Source: Mercurialis annua
Taxonomy: Eukaryota; Streptophyta; Magnoliopsida; Malpighiales; Euphorbiaceae
Length of the DNA stretch: 64,000 nt
NCBI RefSeq assembly: GCF_937616625.2
Contig: NC_065573.1
Coordinates: forward strand, 15,825,001 to 15,889,000
Reading direction: 5' to 3'
Shown here in pieces: positions 35,946 to 47,727 of the stretch (the stretch's first letter is position 1; the number at the start of each line of letters is the position of its first letter). The notes under the pieces were generated by a model that was given only the letters and a program-made list of their open reading frames with translations, was not told the DNA's origin and searched no databases. The translations under genes were made by a program, and so were the position numbers.

Positions 35946-36399
35946 GTTTTCCCCCTCTTTAATAAGAAGTGACAAAGTAGGTAACTTCTTGTTAAAGAAG
36001 TAGCTAGTTGATAGACAAGCGACAAAGATACTGCCCACTGTCGGAGGTACTTGCTCGCTTGGTGGTTTGCTAATGCCCTAGCCTAAGCATTATCGGTACT
36101 GGTGCATGACTCTGGTTGTATGCCCCCTGGTTCTGGTCCACTCAACATCTGGCTGTGAGTAGTTCTTCTCATCTGTTTTAAAGGTCGTCTGTTGAGCCGG
36201 GTCTGCCTATAGTGTGCTCCGTGGAATGAAGCGATAAACTTGCAGCCGTCCTGAAAGTGATCCAACGGCTAGGACCCTGGTAATTATTGTGTCTGATACT
36301 TCTCAGATTTGTAGAAGGGGAAGCATCCCTTTGGCCTTCCTAAGGGCCATCCTATTGCGTAGGTGTCTGGATTCCGTGATTATTCCACAATTAACGGAT

Positions 36400-36960
36400 G
36401 CTGGTGTCTTTTTACTAGGCTTTGGCGTCTTTATGTCATACATTTGGTGTCTTTATACCATAATTTGAATGTAGAGTCTGGCTCTGTTATGTCTCAGATA
36501 TTGTGGTGTCTTTCTACCATATCTCGGTGTCTTTCTACCGTTCTTCGGTGTCTTTCTCCCGTTCTTTGGTGTCTTTCTACTTTTCTTTTGGTGTATTTAT
36601 ACCATAATTTGTATGTAGTGTCCGGCTCTGATATTGTGGTATCTTTCTACATCTCGGTGTCTTTCTACCGTTCTTCGGTGTCTTTCTATCGTTCTTTGGT
36701 GTTTTTCTACCTTCTTTTGGTGTCTTCATACCGTTCTTTTGGTGTCTTTATACCATAATTTGTATGTAGAGTCTGGCTCTGTTATGTCTCGAATATTGTT
36801 GGTCATTTTAATCTTGTATTCTTGGTGATTTTTAATATGTCCTTTTGGGCGTCTGTATTTATGATTTCCATCTTTTGGGGTGTCTATATTTCTGATTTCC
36901 ATCCCCTAGGGTGTTTGTATCTCTAAACTTATCATTTGAGGATTTTTCAATCCGGTCCTT
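36400..36960 (+). repeat. 20-21-bp minisatellite nested in a longer period
   Basis: GGTGTCTTTCTACCGTTCTT units vary by single bases, are arranged in clusters and are separated by TATACCATAATTTGTATGTA and GAGTCTGGCTCTGTTATGTC segments. Confidence 0.85.
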
Positions 36961-37609
36961 TAGGGTGTCTATGTTTGAGGTTATACAGATGGCCGATGCA
37001 GCCTATAAGTAGAGAGATCCTCTATGTACCGTATCTGCACAGATGAGGGTAAAAATGCCAAGATGCAATAAGATTTATTATGTATGTATGCATGTATGCA
37101 ATTTTAGCTCTGAGTGCTCTCCTGTTTCTCGCCCTACTATATCGATGCTCTAAGTGACAGATTGCGGTGGCCAAAGTCGGGTCCCGCTGACAGTGATTGT
37201 ATCCCCCCAGGATTTTACAGCAAGATAGGTGGCAACTTTTGTGTCGGTGGTCGTGGACTCAGGGCCCGTGGTGGTTGTGGAGACCCTGCTGCTTCTTCTG
37301 ACGATAATGACGATGGGCTCTCCGGGAGCGACTATGGGTGTTTTGATATCTTGGTGCAGGATTGAGATTTTGACAGGTAGATGTCTATCTTTTGTACTCA
37401 TCTTACATCTTGAACGGTGTTTAACTTTTGACAATGACCTTTTGTATGTTAGTACATTACGCAGATAGTTTGCTCGCCGCACTCTATCATTGTTCCGCAT
37501 TTCAGATTTCTTGTTTAATTTTTTGGTCGCAAGGGGTTGCCCGATTCTTCGTCTCCTTCTAGAATCGCTATGTGTCTGGAAGCCCGTAGTCCCGTGATGT
37601 TTGGATTTC

Positions 37610-38040
37610 AGGAAGTCTTTGTCCCGTGATGCTTAGATGGTAGAGATTTAATGCCCCCGATTACTTAAATAGTGGGAACCCATAGTTCCGTGATGCTTGA
37701 ATTGTGGGAAGCCTTTGTCCCATGATGTTTATAGGGTAGAGACTTGATGCCCTCGAGTACTTGAATAGTGGGAACACGTAGTCCCATGATGTTTAGATGG
37801 TAGAGACCTCATGCCTCTAAGTACTTGAATAGTGGGAACCCGTAGTTCTGTGATGCTTGAATTGTGGAAGTCTTTGTCCCGTAATGTTTATATGGTGGAG
37901 ACTTGATGCCCCAGAGTACTTGAATAGTGGGAACCCGTAGTCCCGTGTTGGTTAGATGATAGAAAGTCGTAGTCCCATGATTCTTGGATGGGGGGAATTC
38001 ATTGTCCCCGCTTGAGTCGTGGGAGGCCTTAATCACATGA
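37610..38040 (+). repeat. About 90-100-bp tandem repeat
   Basis: The cycle is GTCCCGTGATG, TTTAGATGGTAGAGAC, TTGATGCCCxxGAGTACTTG, AATAGTGGGAACCCGTAGT. It repeats four times with substitutions. Confidence 0.8.
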
Positions 38041-38097
38041 CGGATGCTCCCTGCTGTCTAGAGGCTTGTTGATTTTCATAGGGAAGATTCTGATGTT

Positions 38098-39894
38098 CCA
38101 TGCGTGGGCAATTTTTGGGCAGCAGGTTCGGGTAATTTTTCAGCAGTTTATGCTTTCGTTTTCAATCCGACTCTCACTAGTTTCAGCTCCGTTTTTCATG
38201 CAAAAATAGTCAAAACGCATAAAATAGAACAAGGAATTCAAAAATATACAATTTTAATCATTTAAAGTTAATTTGAATGTCACAAAAAAATTCCAGCAAA
38301 TATTTTTAAAGCATTTTTATGGCAAAAATACATTAAAATTCCTAAAAACATGCATTCTAGGATTTTAATTTATCAATTTTCTGGTTTTAATCATGAATAT
38401 AATTGGTTTAGAGTGATTAACATGATTTTCATCGTTTATTTATGTCAATTTAGTTAATTAACACCCTAGGCTAATAGGACAATTTAGTAATAAAAATAAT
38501 AAATAAAGCTAATATACAACCTAAATCATGCATGAAATGTAAAAATTGATATAAGGAATGAAAGGATCCTCAGAAGTACCGTTACGAGTCTTTGGCTCAT
38601 TTTCTGGCGATTGGATGCGGTGTCCAAATTCAGATTAGTGCGTAGTAGCGTGTTTTTGGTGAATTAAAGCGTAATAGCTTATCTATGGACTAAATTGTGT
38701 TGTGTGTGTGCAAATTGTGTGGGTAGTTCGACTATGGTTGTGACATTCTAAGAAGTCTATAGTTTTTTTTTGTTATTAAAATTTTCCACCCTTTAAAGTT
38801 TAGTTAGTAGTAGTATTTAAAGAGTTTGCATTAGGGTTAGGGTTTAAGAATTATGTTAAGATTAATTACAATATTATCTAGGATTTAATACATATATACT
38901 ATTTTACCTAGGTCTGTATAAGTTAAGTATGTATTAATTTAATTATTAAAATTATATTAATTATTAGTTGGTAAGATATCTATATTAAATGTGTAGTTAT
39001 TTTCAAAAGGTAAGGTATTATGTTGATTAAATTTTAAAAGATAAAATATCTACATATTTATGTTAGTTATCTTATATACATATTTATATTAGATAACTAA
39101 TATTTATATTAGATAACTAGGTTAGGTAATGTATACATATTAGGTAATTAAGTTATATATACATATGAAGATAGGTAATATTAATTAAACTATATACTCC
39201 CTCCGTCCCAATAGATTTGTCCACTTTGAGAAATTTTTTTGTCCCAAAACTCTTGTCCACTTTCAAAAAGTAACCAATTTTTACACTCAATTTTCCTATA
39301 TTACCCCTATTTAAAATCCACTAATGAATAAAGTAAAAGTAAATTGCTAGTGGTCCATATATTAAATAGGGGTATGACAAGAAAAGTAAAGAAAAATTTA
39401 CAAAACCTATAAATAATAATTACTTTTCTTAAACTGTGTGATAAAGGCAAAGTGGACAACTCTATTGGGACGGAGAGAGTACAAAATTATGTTAATTAGT
39501 TATAAAAGTTCGTAATTAATATTAATGATTAAGCAAAGGGGTGCTAAAAGTTAATTTTTGGTTCCCGAAAGAATTGAAAATCGCTTCTGGGACCTTATAG
39601 ATTAGGTTATGGTCAATTTTAGTCTATAAAACTTGCAAATTGGCTCATAAACTTCTAAGACATTGCGATTAGTCCAATTTCTGGACTTAAATTACAATCT
39701 CTTTGGATTTTTATGAGCTATTCACGGCTAATTACATTTTTAATCCTCTAAGTCCATTACTGTGCATTAAAAATGCATGCTTGCATTTTAGCAAGAAAAT
39801 CGATAACTCGTCATCTGGACGATTTTCTCTGAAAATTATCATTGGACAATTCAGTCCCTTATCACTTTTACCTGTCTGGAAATACGTGTCTACA
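38098..39894 (+). mobile_element. Truncated 3' LTR of the non-autonomous element
   Basis: Matches 34480-35945 from GGGCAGCAGGTTCGGGTxAT to GTGTCTACA. About the first 1.2 kb of the LTR is missing, together with any polypurine tract. A Stowaway MITE is inserted at 39197. The following CTTTG is the right target duplication. Confidence 0.8.
39197..39479. mobile_element. Stowaway-type MITE, 283 bp
   Basis: Termini CTCCCTCCGTCCCAATAGAT and CTATTGGGACGGAGAGAG, with TA at 39195-39196 and 39480-39481. The partner LTR at about 35530-35540 has the uninterrupted site (TATATACAAAATTATG), proving insertion after the two LTRs formed. Confidence 0.95.
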
Positions 39895-39899
39895 CTTTG

Positions 39900-40122
39900 T
39901 TTATTCTGCTAATTAATAAAGAGTTACTAATTATAGAAAGTAGTGAGTCTCATACTACTTGATGGGGATCATAATAAATATGTAGACACTCAAGATGTTT
40001 AATGAGTCTAACAAGTGACGCTAGATGAATTATACATGGTATTTCATCAAAGTTAATTTACTATCATCTAGTTTATAATTGTATAAATATGTCATTTGAG
40101 TTGTGGCAACACTATCTTGCAA
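39900..40122 (+). mobile_element. Angela-like copia LTR, right half of the disrupted copy
   Basis: TTTATTCTGCTAATTAATAA, GAGTCTCATACTACTTGATG and GTGACGCTAGATGAATTATA continue the LTR broken at 33280. It is truncated at about 40122, where the gypsy gag remnant begins. Confidence 0.85.
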
Positions 40123-41774
40123 TCAGCATTCTTCTGTATCATGTCCATGTTCTTCGAAAATCTGCAGAATCTCTTTATGTCTCGTTCAAGTGTTCTCATT
40201 TTTGGGGGCCATTTCACATTCTGTGCAATTTTTTGTTTATCCACATCAGGACTTCGGTCCTATTCGTGATGAGTGGTGTGTAATTTCTTTCATCATCTCT
40301 ATTATCAAATTTGCTCTCATATATGATTTACTGGGCGAATCGTCTGCTCTTGTCCTGCCTGTGGCTTTTCTATTCTTGCTTACATTCCTTGATTTTCACT
40401 TCCCTGCCCCTAGGGCTCTTCGACCTTCATCAAACTCAAAGTGCTTCTCAGCAATTCCTATTCGTTTTGGGAAGGATATAGGTTTGTTTATCAGTAATTT
40501 GTCTATTAGTTTTTCGAATCAGATTCCTTCTCTAGGGGCTTCAGTAGCTATATCAATATTAAGATTTCCAATCTTCATGGCTTGTCATTGAATCTTTCTA
40601 CATAGCTCTGGAGACTTTCTCCTTCCTCTTTCACGAATTCTCTCAATATACTTGTAGTTGTTCTAGCATGTATATTGGTCAGATATCTACCCAAAAACTC
40701 GTTAGATAGCACAATATAATTTGATGGAACAAGGATTCAATCTGTTGAACCATCGTTATGCAGTGATTGTGAACGTTATGGGGAAAACTCAACACATGAT
40801 AGCTTCGGTACAATTGAGTAATCTCATCATTGCATAAAATCTTGAAGCGTGATCCCCCTGATCCCCCTCTTCGTTGAATGTTAGCAAAGTTGGCAATTTC
40901 ACATTATGGAGAATCGTCTTCTCCATTATTTTTGCTGATAGGGGCGAGCTTTTTAATTTTAAATCATCTAGGTCCAACTCTTCGGACTTTATCTTTTTTC
41001 AGAGCCTTTGCTATTTTCTCCTCCAGACCATCTTCCACCACATACATGGTTTTGCTCCTGAGTGGAGACTCTTAAGACTGTACTTCATCTTCCTCTTGGT
41101 TTTTCACTTTACTTGATTGTGATTTTTACGGTCCCTTTTCTTCTCTTTTACTCCTTATAGGAGTCTCTCCTTCGTGTACTCGTTCGTTTCGTTCGTGCGT
41201 TTCTCCTTCGCTCCTTTCATTGTTTCGCTCTTCATTATGTCAGGTGATTATATTTTCTCGGTTTCTCCCCCCATCTCTATGGTTTTGGGTGTTGTTCCCC
41301 AAATTCATTTCATCTCCAGCGTCTCAAACCTCATTCCCTCGATTTCCTTGGTTCCTTCCTTCCTCGTTTCTTCCGTTGGTCTTCAAGTTTTCCCTATAGA
41401 GATTTGGGGGGGTCATAAACTCTGTCATCTGTAGATTGATACTTTCTATGTGAGTTGTTTTGTGTTTCTTACTTCCTCTGATACCTTATCTAGGTTGATT
41501 TGAAATTTTTCAAGCATCTTTGCCATTGCATGGTGATATATTTTTGGAAAACCACCGTAGGAGTTGGTCCTCTGATCCATCTAGAGATGGAAAAATGATA
41601 ATGTTTGATCCACTCACTTGTTGAGTTTGATACTTAGGTGTCAAATTTCATAGATGTGCACCTGAGCTACTTGGGGTAGACCCCATGATAGTCGAGTTTC
41701 CTCCTCCGCTGGGTAGCATAGGTGGTGGGACAATTTCCAGATTGTTTGGATCTATTAGTTGTTTTTCCTTGGGG
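40123..41774 (-). pseudogene. Ty3/gypsy gag remnant
   Basis: Minus-strand gag motifs appear in order: L-P-T-L-L-T-F-N-E-E-G-D (40789-40977, with M-M-R-L-L-N-C-T-E-A-I-M-C), then R-W-F-N-R-L-N-P, then F-V-K-E-E-G-E-S-L, then a terminal E-H-G-H-D-T-E-E-C at about 40125-40160. Several stops interrupt it (TGA/TAA/TAG). The upstream part (41100-41774) is a degenerate gag N-terminus. Long plus-strand frames over it are shadows. No protease or RT follows, since a copia LTR fragment abuts it. Confidence 0.75.
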
Positions 41775-41779
41775 TTACT

Positions 41780-43835
41780 TGTAATACCCCGTACGTTTGG
41801 CATTGCCGGAATTGGTAATTTGTCCTTTTTTCCGATAAACTAAGCTAATAGGCCAAAGAATATCGAAGTGATTGCATAGTCAAGACCCGAGTAGGTCGAT
41901 TTTAAGAATTCTAATACGGAAAGTTTGATATTAGAATTCGTTTAATGGATAAAATTTGGGACTAAAAGGAACGGTAAGAAAAGTTAATAAAATCACGTTA
42001 TAATTGACGTTTTAATGGCTTTTAAGTTGGGTTCTAGTGTGGTTATCATTGTCAAGCCTGTCGGAATGGATTTGCGAGGATATCGGAGTCGGAAGCATGG
42101 CCTCGCCCTGCTGGAATAGCGCCCAACAGGGGGGGCGCAACGCGCTGACGTTCAGCGCAATGCGACCAGGCTAATTTTGGGCTGGCGCGACGCGCTGAAG
42201 CCCGGCGGGACTCGACGGGCCAGAAATGGCCCTGGCGCGACACGCCAGGCAGAGGTGCGACGCTCCTCTTTCTTTTCAGGGGAGGCGCAATGCGAAGAAG
42301 AGGGGCATGACGTGCTCCTCCCTGAAAACACTCGGCACGACATGCCGAGGTCTGAAACGCCGTGCCTTATCTTGACAATGACTCTCGGGTTTTGCATATC
42401 CGAAAAATAGACATTATAGCTCAGTGAAATGTTATTGTCGCATAATATAAATGGACGCTAGTATGATAGGTTAGATCGGTATAAGTATATCGATTGAATA
42501 AGAAATCAATTAAAAGTTTATTGAAATCAAGAAGACGAATGCAAAATAAAATGGTGTTAACCTATAACCTAGGGTTTTAAAGAATAGGAGGATTACGTTT
42601 AGTTACTAAATGTGTATTTGATTTGAATATGTATCAGACGTATTGGCAAGTTACGAGGTAGACATTTTGGGATTAGCTGAGTTTGATCAGCATATCAAGT
42701 AGATTGTAGATTGGTTAGCGGTCCATGTGAGTTATATTTTACTTTCGTGTACTATTCTTAAAAGCCATTTTATATATTATAAATAGTATTGTCGCACACA
42801 TCGCATATTATATGATTTAAATTGTATAATATATCGTTGTTTGATTGTTTTAAGTATAAGAATCTGGTGTGCGATCCGAGGGAACAACTACCTATTGGGT
42901 GTCAATAAGCTGTGTGATCACCAGTGTCGGGTAAGTCTTAGCAAGTAGAATTAGACTAACTTATTTGTTATTGTGATACGAGGTCATCATGGTTGAACTA
43001 TCCCGCGACATTTATCTAGTGAGTCGCCATGGTTAAATTATCTAGGGACTCTGCTGTATTATTGGACTTAAAACGGTATGAGGCATAATGGTTAAACTAT
43101 CCCGATTCCGACCAGATGGTGGTTGACATGGTTGAACTATCTTGTAACCTACCATCTGGATTAAAAGATTGTATTTGTTATGAATACTAGGAATTGCCTA
43201 GTTCAGGATTGTTTATAAGATTAGGGTTTCGATCCGATCAAAAACTTGGCTTATATTGTATATTGTTTAAATGATTGTTTTAAATGCGATGTTATTTTTA
43301 TAATACCGTTAGTAATTTATAATCTCACTCAGCATAGTCTGACCCGTTATTTTTAAATATTTCAGGTGCTTAGTGTTTGGACTTGACTAGAGTCCACCTT
43401 TTTGGGTCCAGAAGTGGTCAATCGCGTGTATAGTCTCTGATTTTCGTAAAGCTACAGTAGTGGTCCTGTGTTGACAGAGTCATGGCCTTGACAACAGTGT
43501 ATATATTTGTTGTTTCACTTGCTGTCCATGTTTATATCTTTTTGTAGGCTACGTTTGTTGTATTTTTTTCACGGCACCAGATGTCGGGGATATGTATTAG
43601 ATACACTAGTATGTAAATAGTATCGTGAGGCCAGTTCGTATGTGGTACGGAAACTAGAGCCCATATGTCTAATAAAACGAATAGTGTATATATTTGTATA
43701 TATGTTATATGTTTGCTTCCATATGATTGTTATTTTGCAAAAACGTTTTTATGGTTTTAGACTTACTACGGGTTTTGGAGCAACCACTCCCATTCCCTAG
43801 CTCCGATCTCAGCTCAATAATTTTGGGTCGTGAAA
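41780..43835 (+). mobile_element. Solo LTR of a Tekay-like gypsy element, with TSD
   Basis: Starts TGTAATACCCCGTACG and ends TTTTGGGTCGTGAAA (family ends in GTGACA; here the last C is A). TTACT flanks it at 41775-41779 and 43836-43840, so no internal region remains and the copy is a recombined solo LTR. It carries a GC-rich block of CGCGACGCGC words (42070-42365) and repeats of ATGGTTGAACTATC (42980-43150). The open frames here are products of the GC block. Confidence 0.9.
42070..42365. repeat. GC-rich GCGCGACGCGC block in the solo LTR
   Basis: Words GGCGCGACGCGCTG, GGCGCGACACGCC and GGCACGACATGCC repeat in a stretch far more GC-rich than its surroundings and can pair with each other. Confidence 0.75.
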
Positions 43836-43840
43836 TTACT

Positions 43841-45600
43841 CATGTCGGAGTTCATCCTTCAATGATATCACTAGAACCATGCATATTGTTTTATTTAAAA
43901 TATAATCTCTACTATATTATAATATTATTTTGACCTTTAAAATCAATTAGCTACTCATTCATTCTTTTTTTTCAACTATCACACATAAATAATCATCAAT
44001 AAAATAAAAAGGCACAATATGTATATTACCGTTTGATTTAATATTAAAATTTTGATTATTTGATAATGGTACTTTTATCTATTTTCAAGTTTAAAACTAT
44101 ATCATTTTTGTTAAAACTATGTAATTTGATCAATTATTGAAAATAATGAATATGTAAATTGTTCATATCAATTTTTAAAATATATTTTTAATTTTCATTG
44201 AAAAATATAAATAATTTTATTTTTATATAAATTGATAATTTATATATATATACTAAATTTTTAATAAATATTGTTTAATTTTATAAAGCAATTTTAATAT
44301 TTAGTAATTTAAAGTTAATACGAATATAATTATCAAATTAAAAATAGAATAATATATATATAATTTTGGTTCTTCGGGTATAAGTTCGGTACTTCGGTTT
44401 AGTACGGTTTGCTTTGGTTCTCGGTATAGTTATTTATAAAAGATTCAGAACCGTACCTATAAAATTTTCGGTACAGTTATGTTCAGGGAAAGACAATGGT
44501 CAACATATATTATTCGGTCCTGGATATTTTCGGTCTGGTTTACGGTTCGGTTTTGGAGATATCCAAGATCCGTGCACACCCCTACAATTGATGGAGTCTG
44601 CATTCTGGACGGGTTAGCCTGCTAAACACAGGTTAGACTGCTGATCGTACGATGGTTGTCCGATGAGCACTCTGATACTTAAGTTATTTTTGAGTTTAAT
44701 AAAGTTTTAAATATTTGGAATAATGTGTGCATATAGGAAATACCTCAAACGTTTTACATTGTGATAATGAGGGAATACCTAGTAGAATTCAAATAGAAAA
44801 AGGATTTCTATTAAGGATATGAGTCCGAATAGAAATATCTCTCCTAAATAGGCTGTGTTCCTTAATAGGAATATGATACCAAAAAGGAATGTATCTCTTA
44901 TTCTTCTAGAAGATCAGAGTCTTCTAAAATCTTCGAGATCATAGTGTTGTAATTGAATTGGAATTTTAGATCTCCGAATAAGATTTTTATTGGATCTTAG
45001 TATAATTTGAAATTATTCATGTTTACTGAATCCTATGAGATTCGGTCATTTCTTTTTAAGAAAATCCATATAGACTTTAGTAGGCGAGTCTCATAAGATT
45101 CGGCTCACTAATATGAGTTAGGCTCTATATGGGAGTTGATCTCATCTTGACTTTTTATTTTTCGGCGAGTCATAAGATGTACTTCGGTAGGTAAATTCCG
45201 GCTAATCATATTTAGTATGTGGAATTGGGTTTCCTTTCAACACATTAAACAAATTAAGTAAAACTAGAAAACAAAAAAATAATTAAAAATGTGTAATAAT
45301 TAAAAATGCAAAAAATATTTAAAGAGAAAAGCATCAAAACAAACATGCATTTAATAGTTTAAGTTTAAATGATTAATATTAAAATATTAAATAGATTATA
45401 TTAATAATTTTTTTGATAATTATTATATTAATAATTTTGTATATTTATAACTATCAAATAAATGTATTTAATTCAGCCTTTAAAATATTAAATACAGCCT
45501 TTAAAATATTAAATAATTATTATATTCAAAATTTAATTTTTAATACTTACTAATTTTTTAATTTTATTAATTGGTTAATCGAGAATGGGAAGGGTTAGCT
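43841..45600. other. AT-rich DNA with hAT-like and LTR-like scraps
   Basis: 44370-44590 has repeated TTCGGT words and ends in CGTGCACACCCCTAC, the reverse complement of a hAT-type GGGGTGTGCACG terminus. 44640-45250 has many GATTCGG/CATAAGAT words and looks like LTR debris of unknown family. No gene is seen. Confidence 0.35.
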
Positions 45601-45849
45601 ATAAAGGCTTGTAGCTCTGAAGATTGGTGGCAAGCCATAAAGATAGTGATGGGAACTCATATTTTCTTACGAGAAAATTGAGACTAAATGGGTCCTTTAG
45701 GAATCATATCATATCGTTGCTGTCCAGATTCATTTCTATACTCATTCAAAGTTCAAACAATTATTCATCAAAAAAAAAGTTCAAACAATTAATTACAAAA
45801 GCAAATTGGGGTTGAGGTGTGTCATATGCATTGGACATGTTCAGGATAT

Positions 45850-45948
45850 ACACCGTTTATTATAAAAGAAACGATGTAGATAAAAAAAGCATAATTTTAA
45901 TCAAATTAATCTATATCGTTCATTTTGTAATGAACGGTGTAGATCGTG
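45850..45948. repeat. Small inverted repeat (ACACCGTTTATT / AATGAACGGTGT)
   Basis: ACACCGTTTATTATAAAAGA and AACGATGTAGAT pair with ATCTATATCGTTCATT and AATGAACGGTGTAGAT. A hairpin of about 100 bp, probably a tiny MITE. Confidence 0.6.
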
Positions 45949-46169
45949 TAGGGAATTTCAATCCGTGTCATATATAATGTTAAAAGTGCATCACCTTTTT
46001 TCCCCTAGCTTATTTTAGATCGAATTATATGATGGTGGGTATACAAAGATTTTGAAGCTTTATACGAACAAACATTAGCTTTCTCCAATTGCATGAAAAA
46101 GAGAAGAAATTATCATTATTTTTCCATCTAATTTAAAAATATTTTATTTTTTTATGCAATTTAAAAATG

Positions 46170-46541
46170 AGTTAATTCTTTATAAAATTACTATCTTTAC
46201 ATGTTTATTCAATTTAATCATGTATTTTAGAAAATGTCAAATAAAATTACCACCTTTCATTTTTTTGTGGCAAATCTATCACCGATGAATAAAATCTGGT
46301 GTCTTTTTTCTTCCAAATAAACATTCTAGTCTGACTAATGCCTTATTAACATAAAAAATATATCCCTCTTGCTCTTTTTTGTTGATTTCGGTTGTCGAGT
46401 CAACAAAAATACACCGAATTTTCACATTCGTGATAGATTTTAAAAAAAATGAAAGGTGATGATTTTATTTGTCACTTTTTAAAGGACATGATTAAAATGG
46501 AAAAATCTGTAAAAATGGTGATTTTATATGGAATTAACCCG
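46170..46541. mobile_element. Inverted-repeat MITE, about 370 bp
   Basis: Arms GTTAATTCTTTATAAAATTA... and ...TGGTGATTTTATATGGAATT are complementary over about 120 bp. Flanks TTAAAAATG (46161-46169) and TTAAAAAAG (46542-46550) fit a 9-bp duplication with one mismatch. The right arm is also present at about 48100-48190, being included in the local duplication. Confidence 0.65.
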
Positions 46542-46724
46542 TTAAAAAAGTTATAAATTTGTTTATATTATTAATATTAATATGAATTTTTTAATTAATG
46601 AACACTATTGTTTTTGTTAGACTAATTGGTTTCTTAAATTTATTTAATTATGTTTTATTGTGAGAGAATATTAAAGATAAAATGAATTACAGCTATTGGG
46701 AGCTTTTAATAACCGATAAAAATA

Positions 46725-47095
46725 GGCCTAATTATTTAAAAAACTCCCACTTTGTAATATTTTTTCGTTTATACCCTGACCTAAGAAAAATTTAATTTGT
46801 ACCTTTTTTTTATTTTTCGTTTTCATCTCTACCCTAAAATTTAAATTTTTGACAATTAAATTAATTAAAGGATGAAAATATTATAAATGATTATTAATAC
46901 TAATATTTAATTAGAATATAAGCTAAATATAAAGGATCATTTTGAATATTAGACCAAATGAAAAGAGGTCAAATTAGCTCTTTAGGGTAGAGACGAAAAT
47001 GAAAAATCAAAAAAATGGTACAAATGAACTTTTTCCTAGGTCAGGGTATAAACAAAAAAATATTATAAGATGTGGTTTTTTTAAATATTTAGGCC
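46725..47095. mobile_element. Mutator-like MITE with empty site in the paralogue
   Basis: GGCCTAATTATTT...AAATATTTAGGCC termini; an exact ATAAAAATA duplication at 46716-46724 and 47096-47104. The duplicate copy keeps the single uninterrupted ATAAAAATA at about 48358-48366. Confidence 0.92.
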
Positions 47096-47210
47096 ATAAA
47101 AATATTACTGTAGTATACCAATACATAATTTTTTTAATTATGTATTTAGTATGGGTTCCTCAAAGGTTGGATGTGGCTTGGTGTTTGCCAAATTCTTTTT
47201 TTAATCTCTT

Positions 47211-47727
47211 TTTTTTTTATAAAAAATGATTGGCCAAAGCCAAGAACTAACTAGTAGATCTAATAATGCGGGGTAAGGAAACACCAGCATTATCTTCCAT
47301 CAAAATGGCTGAAACACCTTGCATTAAGTTATCATGGATCACAAGCCCTAAGTCATGACAGAAACCGTAGCTCGCCATCCAGTCAATGCAGCGATTCCCT
47401 TCTCTATGAGTTTGACGAATAAAAACCTGCCAATCTCTCCTCAACAGACTTCTAATTGCGTTCAGAAGATTGTTGTTTGCATTAATATGCATACCATCCC
47501 TTGCAAGAGCATCTGCATCTAATTTGTTGTCCATCTCAAGAATAACGTTCCTGTAACCTTTATCTCAAGTAATTTTCAAGCCATCAAGGGCACCTCAAAG
47601 TTCAGCCTGAACGACTGAGCAGCAGCCGATGAACCTATTATACCTAAAAATTCAACCACCATTATTATCCCGAGCAAGACCTCTAGAAGCAATGGCAGGT
47701 ATTGTTTCGAGAGACCCTTATCCGAAA
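47211..47727 (-). pseudogene. 5'-truncated LINE with RNase H domain
   Basis: Minus-strand remnant of a LINE-type RNase H: a degenerate start near 47700, then E-M-D-N-K-L-D-A-D-A-L, then R-D-W-Q-V-F-I-R-Q-T-H-R-E-G-N-R-C-I-D-W-M-A. It ends at 47247, and an A-run on the minus strand (T-run at about 47211-47220) is the likely poly(A) tail. Absence from the duplicate copy marks its limits. A host RNase H-like gene is less likely given truncation and stops upstream. Confidence 0.75.

Larger units (their letters stand above)
35946..38097 (+). mobile_element. Non-coding internal region with minisatellites
   Basis: No gag or pol motif is present. It holds a segment shared with 5526-5740 (at 36100-36300), a GGTGTCTTTCTACCGTTCTT minisatellite with a longer TATACCATAATTTGTATGTA period (36400-36960), and a roughly 90-100-bp repeat of GTGGGAAxCCGTAGTCCCGT-type words (37600-38040). 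Open frames here follow the repeats. The element must have depended on proteins from elsewhere. Confidence 0.7.

Noticed and set aside
36363..36828. Cys/Leu/Ser repeat frames
   Set aside because: They are products of the GGTGTCTTTCTACC minisatellite.
36400..38040. CRISPR-like array
   Set aside because: These are degenerate tandem repeats without unique spacers, in a plant genome with no cas genes.
40103..40591. 162-codon plus-strand frame
   Set aside because: It lies opposite gag motifs on the minus strand and has no domain of its own.
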